Positions 1 through 9,840 of a DNA stretch of 48,210 bases are shown piece by piece. Under the pieces are notes generated by a model. It made no database searches, was not told the origin of the DNA, and saw nothing but the letters and a program-made list of their open reading frames with translations. Numbering within the stretch: the first letter of the stretch is position 1; the number at the start of each line of letters is the position of its first letter. The translations under genes and the position numbers were made by a program. The stretch covers positions 1 through 48,210 of the forward strand of contig CANQEW010000019.1 of assembly GCA_947596085.1 (NCBI GenBank), in the 5' to 3' direction. This DNA is from an uncultured Clostridia bacterium (GTDB lineage Bacteria > Bacillota > Clostridia > Christensenellales > Aristaeellaceae).

Positions 1-55
1 CCCCTGCCGGAAAATCTCCACCCTTTCCCTTGACAGCCCCCTCCCTCGCTGTTAC

Positions 56-133
56 CTATGATTGACGCCAACAGATATTACGATCCACCGTATTAAACGT
101 GCCGCTTTCATCTATGAACAGATCCCATTTCAT
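56..133 (-). pseudogene. Truncated DUF3800-like gene, N-terminal fragment
   Basis: A 25-codon reading frame starts with ATG at 133, behind an AAGGAA ribosome site about 10 bases upstream, and stops at TAG 56. Its first residues read MKWDLFIDESGTFN. The FIDESG stretch close to the N-terminus is the hallmark of DUF3800, a family of several hundred residues often found near defence or mobile genes, with an RNase H-like fold. Nothing after about residue 17 looks like the family, so I read this as a 5' remnant cut by a deletion or insertion. It could also be a chance small ORF; the combination of motif and ribosome site argues against that. Confidence 0.4.
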
Positions 134-256
134 CTTAATTATTCCTTTTATTTGATGATATATCCTTTATAATCTTACCATATATTCGTAACAAAAGCAA
201 CCATAAGTCTGTCATGCTGGATTACAATATAAACCTCCACAGAAGCTCTATCGGAC

Positions 257-285
257 TTGACAAACTTTGAATGCATTTGTATAAT
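257..285 (+). promoter_or_regulatory. Near-consensus sigma-A promoter of the first ABC cassette
   Basis: TTGACA at 257-262 and TATAAT at 280-285 are separated by exactly 17 bases, a perfect housekeeping promoter. Transcription should start near 292, leaving a leader of about 57 bases before the ATG at 349, with the ribosome site AAGGAG at 333-338. Confidence 0.85.
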
Positions 286-297
286 CATATCATCTTG

Positions 298-321
298 GAC
301 GCGCGATGGGTTCGCGACGTC
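298..321 (+). promoter_or_regulatory. Stem-loop in the 5' leader of the first ABC cassette
   Basis: GACG-CGCGA pairs with TCGCG-A-CGTC across a five-base loop, with one bulged A. It lies between the predicted transcription start (about 292) and the ribosome site at 333. A stem at the extreme 5' end could stabilise the message or act as an operator. No regulator can be assigned. Confidence 0.4.
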
Positions 322-348
322 TATATTTAAATAAGGAGAACATACATC

Positions 349-1341
349 ATGAAAAGAATCGTGGCTCTGGTTGCGGCGTTTTGTCTGATGCTCGCTTGCG
401 CAAGCGCGCTGGCGGAAGGCAAGGTAATGCTCTACTCCTCCATGCAGGAGGATCAGCTGATGGCCCTTGAGAAGGCCTTTGAGGCCGCTCACCCGGACAT
501 TAACATGGAATACTACTACGCCGGCGGCGGCAAGCTCGTCACCAAGATGGCGACTGAGGCGCAGGCGGGCCAGATCGAAGCCGACGTCGTGTGGCTGGGC
601 GATCCGTCCGACTACGAAAACTTCAAGAAGGCCGGCTATCTTCAGCAGTACACTTCCCCCGAGACCGAGCATATCAACGCTTCGTACTCCGACGCGGACG
701 GCTGCTACACGGCCGGCCGATTGGTGACGATGGGCATCGCCTGGTGCACGCTCGACGGCATCGGCATCACCGAGGAGGATGCCCCCAAGACCTGGAACGA
801 CCTGCTCGATCCGAAGTGGAAAGATCAGATCATCATGACCGATCCCGGCGCCTCCTCCACCTCGAAGTACTGGATGGCCGCGATGATGGAGAGCGACAAG
901 TACGGCGAGGCATACTTCCAGGCGCTGAAGGACAACGGCCTTGAGCTCGAATCCGGCACAGCGGCGACGCACAATGTCGTAGCGGCGGGCTCCTACAAGG
1001 TGGGCATCTGCCTGGACTATGTCTCCGCGAACCTCATCAACGAGGGCTCCCCGATGGCGTTCCACTACACCACCGAGGATGTTGTCACGATGACCAGCCC
1101 GGTCGCGCTGATCGACAACTGCGCGAACCCGGACAACGGCAAAACCCTGATCGACTTCATTCTCTCCAAGGAGGGACAGGAAGTCCTCGTGGCCAATAAC
1201 CTCGTCACCGTGCGCGACGACGTGGAGATGACCATTGACACCTCCTCCATCGCCGCCATCAACTTGCCGGTCGATTTCAATGTGCTGGCTGAAAACATTG
1301 ACGCCGATCTCGCCAAGTTCAACGAGATTTTCGGTAAATAA
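349..1341 (+). CDS. ABC transporter substrate-binding protein, FbpA/AfuA-like
   Basis: 330 residues with a signal peptide (basic start, hydrophobic core, cleavage likely after the Ala at about residue 22), so exported and probably surface-held. The mature part begins with the KVMLYSSMQED strand and helix typical of the ferric/thiamine/hexose-phosphate binding-protein group (cluster D, type II fold), followed by the GAGKL-like segment (here GGGKLVTKM) and ADVVWLGDP. It captures a ligand and hands it to the permease at 2533-4245. The paired tyrosines near the C-terminus that hold iron in true ferric-binding proteins are not apparent; the corresponding stretch reads GICLDYVSANL. A sugar phosphate, phosphonate or other small anion is therefore as likely as iron. 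ATG 349 has the ribosome site AAGGAG. Confidence 0.85.
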   Translation: MKRIVALVAAFCLMLACASALAEGKVMLYSSMQEDQLMALEKAFEAAHPDINMEYYYAGGGKLVTKMATEAQAGQIEADVVWLGDPSDYENFKKAGYLQQYTSPETEHINASYSDADGCYTAGRLVTMGIAWCTLDGIGITEEDAPKTWNDLLDPKWKDQIIMTDPGASSTSKYWMAAMMESDKYGEAYFQALKDNGLELESGTAATHNVVAAGSYKVGICLDYVSANLINEGSPMAFHYTTEDVVTMTSPVALIDNCANPDNGKTLIDFILSKEGQEVLVANNLVTVRDDVEMTIDTSSIAAINLPVDFNVLAENIDADLAKFNEIFGK

Positions 1342-1375
1342 TTTCACCCGGACATAATCGACGGTCTTTCCCGCG

Positions 1376-1410
1376 AAGGGACATGCACGGCCTGTTCGCG
1401 CATGTCCCTT
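1376..1410 (+). promoter_or_regulatory. Intercistronic stem-loop after the binding-protein gene
   Basis: AAGGGACATGC at 1376-1386 pairs perfectly with GCATGTCCCTT at 1400-1410 around a 13-base loop. No T-run follows, so it is more likely a 3'-end stabiliser or partial terminator than a full stop. Such elements typically keep binding-protein mRNA more abundant than the downstream permease message. Confidence 0.6.
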
Positions 1411-1459
1411 CCTCATATATTTCGCGATTTCGATTCACTCCACTCACCAGGAGGACATC

Positions 1460-2532
<1,073 letters not shown>

Positions 2533-2536
<4 letters not shown>

Positions 2537-4245
2537 GAACGAACTACAGCGATCTGGCGGCGGTGGACGGCCGCCGCAGGCTGAACATGGACAAGGTGAT
2601 GACGGCGGTTTGCTTCGTGCTGCTCTTCATCATCGTCATTATTCCAATCTTCATGATCATCTACAACGCCTTCTTCTACGAGGGCAAATTCGACCTATCC
2701 CTGTTCACGGGGCAGATGACGGACTCGAAAAACCTCGCCGCGATGTGGAATACGCTCAAAATCGCGCTATTCACCACCGTGCTGGGCACGATCATGGGCG
2801 TCTTCTATGCGTGGCTGCTCGGCAGAAGCGACATTCCCATGAAGGGGGTAATGCGCGCGCTGTTCAACATCCCGTACATGTTTCCGCCGTTTCTCGGCGC
2901 AATGGCGTGGGATATCCTGCTGAACGGCCGCTCCGGCTACCTGAACCGCTTCCTGGTGAGCACGCTCCATCTGAGCGGCATGCCGTTCAACATCAACTCC
3001 CTCGGCGGCATCGTCTTCGTCGAGGTGAGCTACTATTTCCCGTTTGTATTTATGCAGGTCGTCTCCGCCCTGGAGCGCATGGACCCAACGCTGGAGGAGT
3101 GCGCGCGCATTGCGGGCGCAAAGCAGCGCACCGTCATCTGGAAAATCACGCTTCCGCTGGTCAAGCCGGCCATTTCCGCGGGCGCGCTGCTCATTCTGAC
3201 CACCTCGCTGGCGCACTTCGGCGTGCCCTCAATCCTCGGCTACGCGCAAGGCATCTACACGCTGCCCACGCGCATTTACTCGGTCATCTACAACACGGGC
3301 GGCAGCTTTGACGGCATCCGCCAGGGCGCGGCGCTCTCCGTCATGCTGGTGATCGTCGTCGCGCTGGCGCTCGTGCTGCAAAGATGGGTGCTCTCCACGG
3401 GCAATTACGACATCATCAAAGGCAAAAGCATGCGGCCGACGCTCATCAAGCTGCGCGGCGCGAAGCTGCCGCTGTTGCTGCTGGCGGTGCTCACGCTGGT
3501 GCTGATCGTCATCGTGCCGCTGGTCATGATCGTGCTGATTTCGTTCATCAAGGCATACGGACTGCCGCTCAAGCTGGAGAACTTCACTTTGGCGCAGTAC
3601 GCGCGCGTGTTCAACGCGAACGGCACGCTGGATTCCATCAAGAACTCGCTGTTCGCCTCGATCACGGCGGGCGTCGTCTGCATGTTCCTGGGCACGCTGG
3701 TGGCCTACGTCGTGCAGAAGATCAAGCCGCGCGGCAAGGGCATCCTTGAGATCGTCTCCATGCTGCCATATTCGATCCCCGGCACGGTGCTCTCCATCGG
3801 CGTCATCCTCGCGTGGAGCGGCGCGCTGGGCGTCACGCTCTACAATACGATCTGGATCATCCTCGTGGCGTACATGGCGCGCTACCTGTCCTTCTCCATG
3901 AAGACGTCGTCCGCGGCGCTTTTGCAGGTGCATTCCTCGCTGGAAGAGGCCGCGCGCGTGTGCGGCGCGTCCCACACCGAGAGCCTGGCCGACATCACGC
4001 TGCCGCTGATCCGACCGGCGATGGTATCCGGCTTCTTCCTGATCTTCCTGCCCGCGATGCGCGAAGTGACGACCTCCATTCTGCTGTACGGGCCGTATAC
4101 GCGCACGCTCGGCGTGCAGATCTACTCCCTGCGCGACGCGGGCATGATTCCGCAGGCGGCCGCGTTGGCCACCGTGGCAATCGGCCTGATCATCGCGCTC
4201 AACACGATCGTCACGCTGATCACCAAGGACAGAAAGGGAGTGTGA
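2533..4245 (+). CDS. Fused two-domain ABC permease, FbpB-like
   Basis: 570 residues with about a dozen membrane segments in two homologous halves, so one chain replaces the usual permease pair. Each half carries an EAA coupling loop that docks on an ATPase: EECARIAGAKQRTVIW in the first half and EEAARVCGASHTESLAD in the second. This architecture is typical of Fe(III), phosphonate and hexose-phosphate importers of the FbpB/AfuB type. The start codon overlaps the previous stop. Three bases separate its stop from the second ATPase gene. Confidence 0.92.
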
Positions 4246-4248
4246 GCC

Positions 4249-5361
4249 ATGGCGGATCAAATTGTGCTCCGGCACGTGACCAAGAAGTTCACGACCAAAA
4301 CGCTCGGCGACATCGTCGCCGTGGACGACTTCAACCTGAGCGTCAGCGAGGGCGAGTGCTTCTCGTTTCTCGGTCCGTCGGGCTGCGGCAAATCGACCAC
4401 GCTGCGCATGATCGCGGGCTTTGAAGATCTGACCGAAGGGGAAATCGAGCTGTGCGGAAGGATCGTCTCCTCCAAGAAAAAGAACCTCTACGTGCCGCCG
4501 GAGGAGCGCGGCCTCGGCATGGTGTTCCAGGCGTTTGCCGTCTGGCCGCACATGAACGTCTTTGAAAATGTCGCTTTTCCGCTGCGCATCCAAAAGATGA
4601 ACAAAAGCGACATCGACCGGCGTGTCGCCGAAGCGTTGAAGCACACGAGCCTCACCGGCCTTGAAAAGACGTTCCCCAGCGACTTATCCGGCGGACAGCA
4701 GCAGCGCATCGCGCTGGCGCGCGCCATCGTGACCAACCCCAAGGTGATGCTGCTGGACGAGCCGCTTTCCAACCTGGATCCGAAGCTGCGCGAGACGATG
4801 CGCTTTGAAATCAAGGAGCTGCAGCGCCGCTTCGGCTTCACGATCATCTTCGTCACGCACGACCAGGCCGAGGCGATGGCAATCTCGGACCGCATGATGG
4901 TCTGCGACATGGGCCGCATCGTGCAGATCGACACGCCGGAGAACCTCTACAACAAGCCGTGCAACCGCTTTGTGCACAATTTCCTGGGCGAGAGCACGTT
5001 TGTAAACGTGCTTGTGAAGGACGGCAAGGTCTATGCCAAGGGCGACGAAAGGCAGGCGCTTTCCCTGACCGCGCCCAAGAGCGCCGCCGCCGAGATGGTC
5101 GTGGCGACGCGGCCCAATGAAATCGCCCTGACCGGCCCGACCGAAGACGGCTATCAGACGCACATCGAGAAGCGCATCTTTCTGACCGACCGCACCGAGT
5201 ATCTCGTCCCCGTGGGCGAACAGATCGTCAAGGTGCAGACACCCCACCGCGTCGCGTTCGCGGAAGGCGAGGCGTGCTGCGTTCGGTTCGTAGAGCCGAT
5301 GTGGTATCCCGTTGAGGATGCGGCCGCCGAAAAGGAGCGCTCCAGAAGGCAGCTCGTATAA
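4249..5361 (+). CDS. ABC transporter ATP-binding protein (second of two)
   Basis: 370 residues with Walker A GPSGCGKS, Q-loop segment VFQAFAVWPHM, signature LSGGQQQR, Walker B VMLLDEP, and switch histidine in VTHDQAEAM, followed by a TOBE-type tail. It is a paralogue of the ATPase at 1460, from which it has clearly diverged. Because the permease is one chain with two different EAA loops, the two ATPases may each serve one half as a heterodimer; that is inference. The ribosome site is AAAGGGAG. It is the last gene of the cassette, followed by a strong hairpin at 5376-5408. Confidence 0.93.
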   Translation: MADQIVLRHVTKKFTTKTLGDIVAVDDFNLSVSEGECFSFLGPSGCGKSTTLRMIAGFEDLTEGEIELCGRIVSSKKKNLYVPPEERGLGMVFQAFAVWPHMNVFENVAFPLRIQKMNKSDIDRRVAEALKHTSLTGLEKTFPSDLSGGQQQRIALARAIVTNPKVMLLDEPLSNLDPKLRETMRFEIKELQRRFGFTIIFVTHDQAEAMAISDRMMVCDMGRIVQIDTPENLYNKPCNRFVHNFLGESTFVNVLVKDGKVYAKGDERQALSLTAPKSAAAEMVVATRPNEIALTGPTEDGYQTHIEKRIFLTDRTEYLVPVGEQIVKVQTPHRVAFAEGEACCVRFVEPMWYPVEDAAAEKERSRRQLV

Positions 5362-5375
5362 ACTCGGCAACGATG

Positions 5376-5408
5376 ACGCGAAGCCTCCGCAAATCAGAGG
5401 CTTCGCGT
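5376..5408 (+). terminator. Terminator-like hairpin after the first ABC cassette
   Basis: ACGCGAAGCCTC at 5376-5387 pairs perfectly with GAGGCTTCGCGT at 5397-5408 around a nine-base loop, 15 bases after the last stop codon. The following bases are only modestly T-rich (TCGCTTTGG), so termination may be incomplete. Confidence 0.65.
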
Positions 5409-5424
5409 TCGCTTTGGTGGTCGA

Positions 5425-5616
5425 ACAGGTGATAAGTACCCCCAGTTCAACCGGGGTGATAAAAAGCTTATAGAGAGAAATGAACCTTCTATGATAAACT
5501 AAGAGTGTCTGGCAATTAAGTTTAAGAAGATAAGGGGTTCCGCCATAGAAGAGACGTAAGAAGTTTATCACGTGGCAGTGGAGATGCCAAATATCGCATT
5601 ATATTTGCACCGAAAA
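5425..5616 (+). mobile_element. Decayed left end of an IS200/IS605-like element with a tnpA fragment
   Basis: From 5547 one frame reads RRDVRSLSRGSGDAKYRIIFAPK. This aligns with the N-terminus of IS200/IS605 TnpA (Y1 transposases), which typically runs RSLSHTxWNCKYHIVFAPKYRR. After APK at about 5615 the similarity stops abruptly where the terminator of the next gene begins. Upstream lies a hairpin, ACCCC/GGGGT around 5438-5457, flanked by two copies of GGTGATAA (5428-5435 and 5455-5462). Subterminal hairpins of this kind mark IS200-type left ends. There is no start codon in good context and no HUH or catalytic Tyr, so it is inert. A 9-bp inverted repeat TGATAAACT/AGTTTATCA (5492-5500, 5562-5570) is also present. 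The recognition is by eye. Confidence 0.55.
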
Positions 5617-5651
5617 GGAGGAGCGAAGTGCGTTTCCACACTCGCTCCTCC
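5613..5651 (-). terminator. Rho-independent terminator of the leucine-rich-repeat gene
   Basis: GGAGGAGCGA at 5617-5626 pairs with TCGCTCCTCC at 5642-5651. Read on the minus strand, the stem is followed immediately by TTTTCGG, as expected for a terminator of the gene ending at 5683. Confidence 0.8.
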
Positions 5652-5682
5652 CCTGTGTATGGTTGTCAATCGTTGGTGTTTT

Positions 5683-8600
5683 TTACATGCCTTTGTAACC
5701 GTAACCGAAGCAATCAGCATCATCAACGAACAAATCACCATACAGGTTTGTGTCCGTCACAACGTAAACCTCAACGCCGGTGACCCTGACCCCGTTGCCG
5801 CCCATTTTGCCGATATAAACGCTCGTGCTTTCACTATTGCCCTTTATCGGCGCGATGCCAAAGGAATTGTACGCCCGGTCGTTTGCATCCTTGAACATCC
5901 ATACGTAGTACACATGCCCTGTGCCCTCCGTTAGCGGTTTGCCATTATCCAGCTTGAGTTGCGCGTTGTATCCCACGCTCGCATTCTCTATCGTCACGGT
6001 GTAGTGAGCGGTAGCCGGCTTCTGCGGGCTGAGTGTATCGTCATCGACTTTGATGGTTTTCCCTTGATCGTCTTTCAACGCGTATGTCTCATTATTGACA
6101 TACAGGGACGCGGGGATGGAGCCGGTATACGTCTTCCCGACCGAAAGTGGGATATTTTTCGTCGTGACGGTCCGAACCAGATTCCCCTCCGTGAATTCCT
6201 CCACGGTTTGTTCCATCGTACCCGTGCCAGTGCCGACCAGCTTAATTGAGTAATCGCCGCCGGTGTAGTAGACGATTTTGGCATCCCCATCCACAAGGCA
6301 AGTGAGGTTATCGTCATTGCAAACAACACTGTTGTTCACGATCTGTGCGCTGAGCGCGCCGTTCGATTTGTATACGTACACATCAACCGGGCACTTTGTC
6401 TTGGTTCGCTTGACATTTTTCTTTGCCCCCTCCAAAGGAATTTTAAACATTTTCCCGGAGAAGGTTCCCTTGCCAAAGAGCAACAAGGAGTATGGTTTTT
6501 CGATAATTGCCGAAGCAATCTTATCGGCGTTGGTACCCCAAGCTTTGTTATATGCAATCTTGAGGTAATCCATCATAAGATCCGCAAATTTTTCCATAGA
6601 TGTGCTTGTATACATTCCAGTGCCAGTCCTTCTGGTGCCATCTATTGTATAGTGAATATCCGCAAAGTCACCGAAGGTTTCATCGCCGAAAGAATATATT
6701 TGTACTTTTATATTAAACTGAACAAGTATATCTTTACCAATAAGAACCTCGGGAGTCAGTGTAACGGTTGTTCCATTAGGTATTTCAGCCATGTTTAGGC
6801 CTAATTTTGACAGCACTTTTGATTTTATACCATTCTTCACATTCTTCAATGCTTTCACAATATTGTCTTCCAAGAATTTCCCTAATTTTTCAATCCATGA
6901 GTCAGGACAATACTCGATGTGTGTCGTCGAACCTACTTCTGCCAAGTATACAATCAATGCTTGTTCAATCGTTCTGGTTGCTAAATTTATGTCTGCCTTT
7001 TTATAACCGCATTCCATCAAATACTGTTCCAGATCGGTTGAAAGAGCGAGTGCCCTGGTATCAGTCAAAGTATTTGTCAACTTCACTTCATACTCTTTCT
7101 GTTCCTTTTCAATTTTTTCCTCTTGTTGCTTTGTGAAGTCCTTGTTTATAATGGGTATCTCTAAGCTCTGCCAAGATGCTTTATCGCCCAACTCATCAAT
7201 ATCTACATCCACAAAGCCAAGCGTTCCACGAATATTAGCATTTATCTCCTGTTCCTCAGGCTCCACACCGGTATCAATGTTAATCCCTTCAATTGTGATT
7301 CTACCCTTGAATTTTTTCGCATATTTGTCAAAGGTGACCGTTACAGGATCAAAGGTGAACGTTTTCTTATGATCCTTGATGAACAATGTCTTTCCGAAAT
7401 AGAAGTATTTGGGTGAGGATAGCACTTCCAACTGAATGCGGTCCACAGTTAGAGTAATATTTAATTTATCTAAATCAAAATTATCTGCTTCGATAAAATA
7501 ATTTTTGTCATTCCGAGCAGTAACAAAGAATGAGACATCCATACTGAATTGTTCGGTATTGTATTGGCCATCCTGATATACCAATTCCGCAGGATTCGTC
7601 ACGACGTTTATAGAGATATAGCACTCAAGAAGGTCGTAAATACTATAGACACTTACGACAACGCCCTCTAACATTTCGAGCACAACGCGCTTGTCAGAGA
7701 TTTTTTTATTCTTCAGAAGGTCATTCATCGAATCCATGAAGTTTGAATAGACGAGATATTCCTTCCCATCGACTGTCACGGTGTCCTTCGCCATGTTAAC
7801 GCTTTGCAGTACACCAAGTTTCAAGCCGTTCGTCTGTACCGATGGCTTATCCGGGCCGGTGCTGTTAAAATGAATGGTTGCATTGAGTAGAGATCCATTG
7901 CCGGTTGGATCTATAGCTATCTGATTCCATTGTGACTCACTTCCACTATAATAGACATCGCTAAGTAAACAATACCTGAACGCCTCGCTGTCAATGTGAT
8001 GTATCCCCGATCCCAGAACAATGGTTTTAATCTGCTCGCACCCCCAAAATGCGCCCATTCCAATTGACGTAACTGAATCGGGTATAGTAATCTCTGTGAG
8101 ACTGTTACAGTTTTCAAACGCATAAGCTCCTATGCTTGTGGCTGAATTGGGTATCGTGATACTAGATAGATTGACACAATCCTTGAATGTGCGTTCATTT
8201 ATTGATGTAACAGAGTTCGGAATTGTGATATTCGAAAAGACACAAAATTCAAATGCATATCCTCCAATAAAAGTGACAGTATCAGGTAAGACTATATTCA
8301 CTTTATAACACATTCGGAATGCACTATCCCCGATAGTAATAACATTCGGCATTGTCACAGTCTCCAAGTAGCTATTGCGGTAAAATGCATAGGCACCAAT
8401 TGAAGTAACTGAAGGCATAGAAAGTGTTTGAATATCGCATGCTTCAAACGCAAATCTTCCAATGGAAACAACTGAAGGCATGGAGACTTCGCGCAAATTT
8501 TTGCAATAGGAAAACGCACAGTCACCAATGTGTGTTATACCCTGTATAGAAACCGCTTTAATATCTGTTTTACCATACCAGGGGGATCTCGTACCATTAT

Positions 8601-9618
8601 TTGTTCCAGTGTAATCGCGCATTGCCCCTGTGCCGGAAATCGTAAGTAAACCATCCTTATCCAGTACCCAATTAAGCGCACCATCACTGCCTTGGGCAAT
8701 GATGTTATCATCCTTAGGAGATGTCGATTCTTCATCCTTTCCCGGAATCCAATCAATATTCGCAAAGTAAACACTGGCATGATTAAACGGAGAATTTCCT
8801 ACATCCCTGGCGTCATAAAGAATTTGATTAAATTGTTCTTCATCTCCAGCATAGTAAATGGAAAAATGATTACACCCATCAAACGCACCATTCAGGACCC
8901 TGGTCAAACTTTCTGGAACATATATCGTCGTAAGACCTGTACATCCGGAAAAAGCATACGAACCAATGGTCGTTACGCCCTCGGAAAGCGTGACCGTAGT
9001 CACAGACGTCATGTCAACAAAAGCACCCAAGCCGATGCTTGTAATCCCTTTCTGTACTATGATGGTATTGATTGTATCGGCCCAATTACTCCATGGAGCC
9101 GTACCCGCCAGCATATAGGACTCCATACTGCCTTTTCCGGAAATCACCAGGGTTGTACCTTGCAAGGTCCAGATCGCATCGCTACCACAACTACCGGTAG
9201 TGGCACTGTCCATGGATGCTTCTTCAATTCCATAGTCAACGGTTAGAATTTCCTCCGGAAAAACCTCCGGTGTAGGCTCAGCAATTGAAGGCTCGGAAGT
9301 TTCAACGACGGGGTCTACGACAGGTTTTTCCATGGGGATTTCAGGTTCCGCCGTTTGAGATTCAATGGGTGTTGCGGCTGGTTCGACTACGGATGTTTCA
9401 GTGGACTCAGTCGCAGGTTCTTCAATCGGCTCAGCTTCTGCCTCAGAAAACTGATCTTCAGATTCATCTGCCGTTTGCGTGACATCAATAACCATTTGAT
9501 CATCTTCAGATTGTTCTGTTTCAGGCAAGGGGCCTTCCGCTGTAGCAACCACTACATTACCAAAAACAAGCACCAACACCAATAGCAGGGATAACAACTT
9601 ATTAACTATTCGTGTCAT
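5683..9618 (-). CDS. Large exported BspA-type leucine-rich-repeat surface protein
   Basis: 1311 residues. Signal peptide at about 1-28, then an acidic Pro/Thr/Glu-rich stretch to about 130. BspA-type (LRR_5) repeats follow in two blocks, roughly 190-260 and 350-580, recognisable by repeated units such as SVTSIGAYAF, IPNSVTSI and CNSLTEITIP. The middle (about 600-1150) is mixed alpha/beta with no motif I recognise. The last 107 residues, ending GYGYKGM, are a domain shared at about 77% identity with the protein at 10530-11489. There is no LPXTG motif or membrane anchor of its own, so retention at the surface may depend on that domain or on partners. BspA-like proteins often bind host or matrix proteins. 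Its DNA is visibly AT-richer than the flanks. Ribosome site GGAGGATG lies upstream of the ATG at 9618. Confidence 0.85.
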   Translation of the reverse strand: MTRIVNKLLSLLLVLVLVFGNVVVATAEGPLPETEQSEDDQMVIDVTQTADESEDQFSEAEAEPIEEPATESTETSVVEPAATPIESQTAEPEIPMEKPVVDPVVETSEPSIAEPTPEVFPEEILTVDYGIEEASMDSATTGSCGSDAIWTLQGTTLVISGKGSMESYMLAGTAPWSNWADTINTIIVQKGITSIGLGAFVDMTSVTTVTLSEGVTTIGSYAFSGCTGLTTIYVPESLTRVLNGAFDGCNHFSIYYAGDEEQFNQILYDARDVGNSPFNHASVYFANIDWIPGKDEESTSPKDDNIIAQGSDGALNWVLDKDGLLTISGTGAMRDYTGTNNGTRSPWYGKTDIKAVSIQGITHIGDCAFSYCKNLREVSMPSVVSIGRFAFEACDIQTLSMPSVTSIGAYAFYRNSYLETVTMPNVITIGDSAFRMCYKVNIVLPDTVTFIGGYAFEFCVFSNITIPNSVTSINERTFKDCVNLSSITIPNSATSIGAYAFENCNSLTEITIPDSVTSIGMGAFWGCEQIKTIVLGSGIHHIDSEAFRYCLLSDVYYSGSESQWNQIAIDPTGNGSLLNATIHFNSTGPDKPSVQTNGLKLGVLQSVNMAKDTVTVDGKEYLVYSNFMDSMNDLLKNKKISDKRVVLEMLEGVVVSVYSIYDLLECYISINVVTNPAELVYQDGQYNTEQFSMDVSFFVTARNDKNYFIEADNFDLDKLNITLTVDRIQLEVLSSPKYFYFGKTLFIKDHKKTFTFDPVTVTFDKYAKKFKGRITIEGINIDTGVEPEEQEINANIRGTLGFVDVDIDELGDKASWQSLEIPIINKDFTKQQEEKIEKEQKEYEVKLTNTLTDTRALALSTDLEQYLMECGYKKADINLATRTIEQALIVYLAEVGSTTHIEYCPDSWIEKLGKFLEDNIVKALKNVKNGIKSKVLSKLGLNMAEIPNGTTVTLTPEVLIGKDILVQFNIKVQIYSFGDETFGDFADIHYTIDGTRRTGTGMYTSTSMEKFADLMMDYLKIAYNKAWGTNADKIASAIIEKPYSLLLFGKGTFSGKMFKIPLEGAKKNVKRTKTKCPVDVYVYKSNGALSAQIVNNSVVCNDDNLTCLVDGDAKIVYYTGGDYSIKLVGTGTGTMEQTVEEFTEGNLVRTVTTKNIPLSVGKTYTGSIPASLYVNNETYALKDDQGKTIKVDDDTLSPQKPATAHYTVTIENASVGYNAQLKLDNGKPLTEGTGHVYYVWMFKDANDRAYNSFGIAPIKGNSESTSVYIGKMGGNGVRVTGVEVYVVTDTNLYGDLFVDDADCFGYGYKGM
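5686..6006 (-). repeat. Copy A of the shared 107-residue C-terminal domain
   Basis: These codons encode the C-terminal domain of the leucine-rich-repeat protein. They align without gaps to 10533-10853, with 82 of 107 residues identical by hand count, and the DNA is also clearly similar. Both copies end exactly at the stop codon. Confidence 0.9.
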
Positions 9619-9779
9619 ACAACCTCATCCTCCTCATTAATAGATCTCACAGAATTCTGATGTCCTTCGGATCTTGATTCAATGTCGGAATGGCAAGTAT
9701 CTTGCGTATTGAGTAACAAACGCTGCATTGTGTCCAATGATAACCATTTTGTCGGCATGGTTAGATATTTCAGTCCGCA

Positions 9780-9831
9780 ACCGACAGGGGGAGCGAAGCG
9801 ATCTGTATCGTGCTCCTCCTATCTGTCGCGG
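9780..9831 (-). terminator. Imperfect hairpin downstream of the sortase-anchored gene
   Basis: CGACAG and GGAGC on one side face GCTCC and CTGTCG on the other, with mismatches between them. It lies just beyond the stop of the gene ending at 9841. There is no clear T-run on the minus strand, so it is a probable but imperfect terminator. Confidence 0.45.
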
Positions 9832-9840
9832 GCAATGGAA

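Noticed and set aside
175..1416. 413-codon minus-strand frame opposite the first binding-protein gene
   Set aside because: It lies opposite a clear exported binding protein with promoter and ribosome site; its composition is that of a GC-rich shadow frame.
3229..4644. 471-codon minus-strand frame across permease and ATPase genes
   Set aside because: Rich in His, Arg, Asp and Gln in an unnatural mix and covers two obvious genes; antisense shadow.
5572..5934. 120-codon plus-strand frame running from the IS200-like remnant into the surface gene
   Set aside because: It crosses a strong terminator hairpin and lies antisense to the conserved C-terminal domain.
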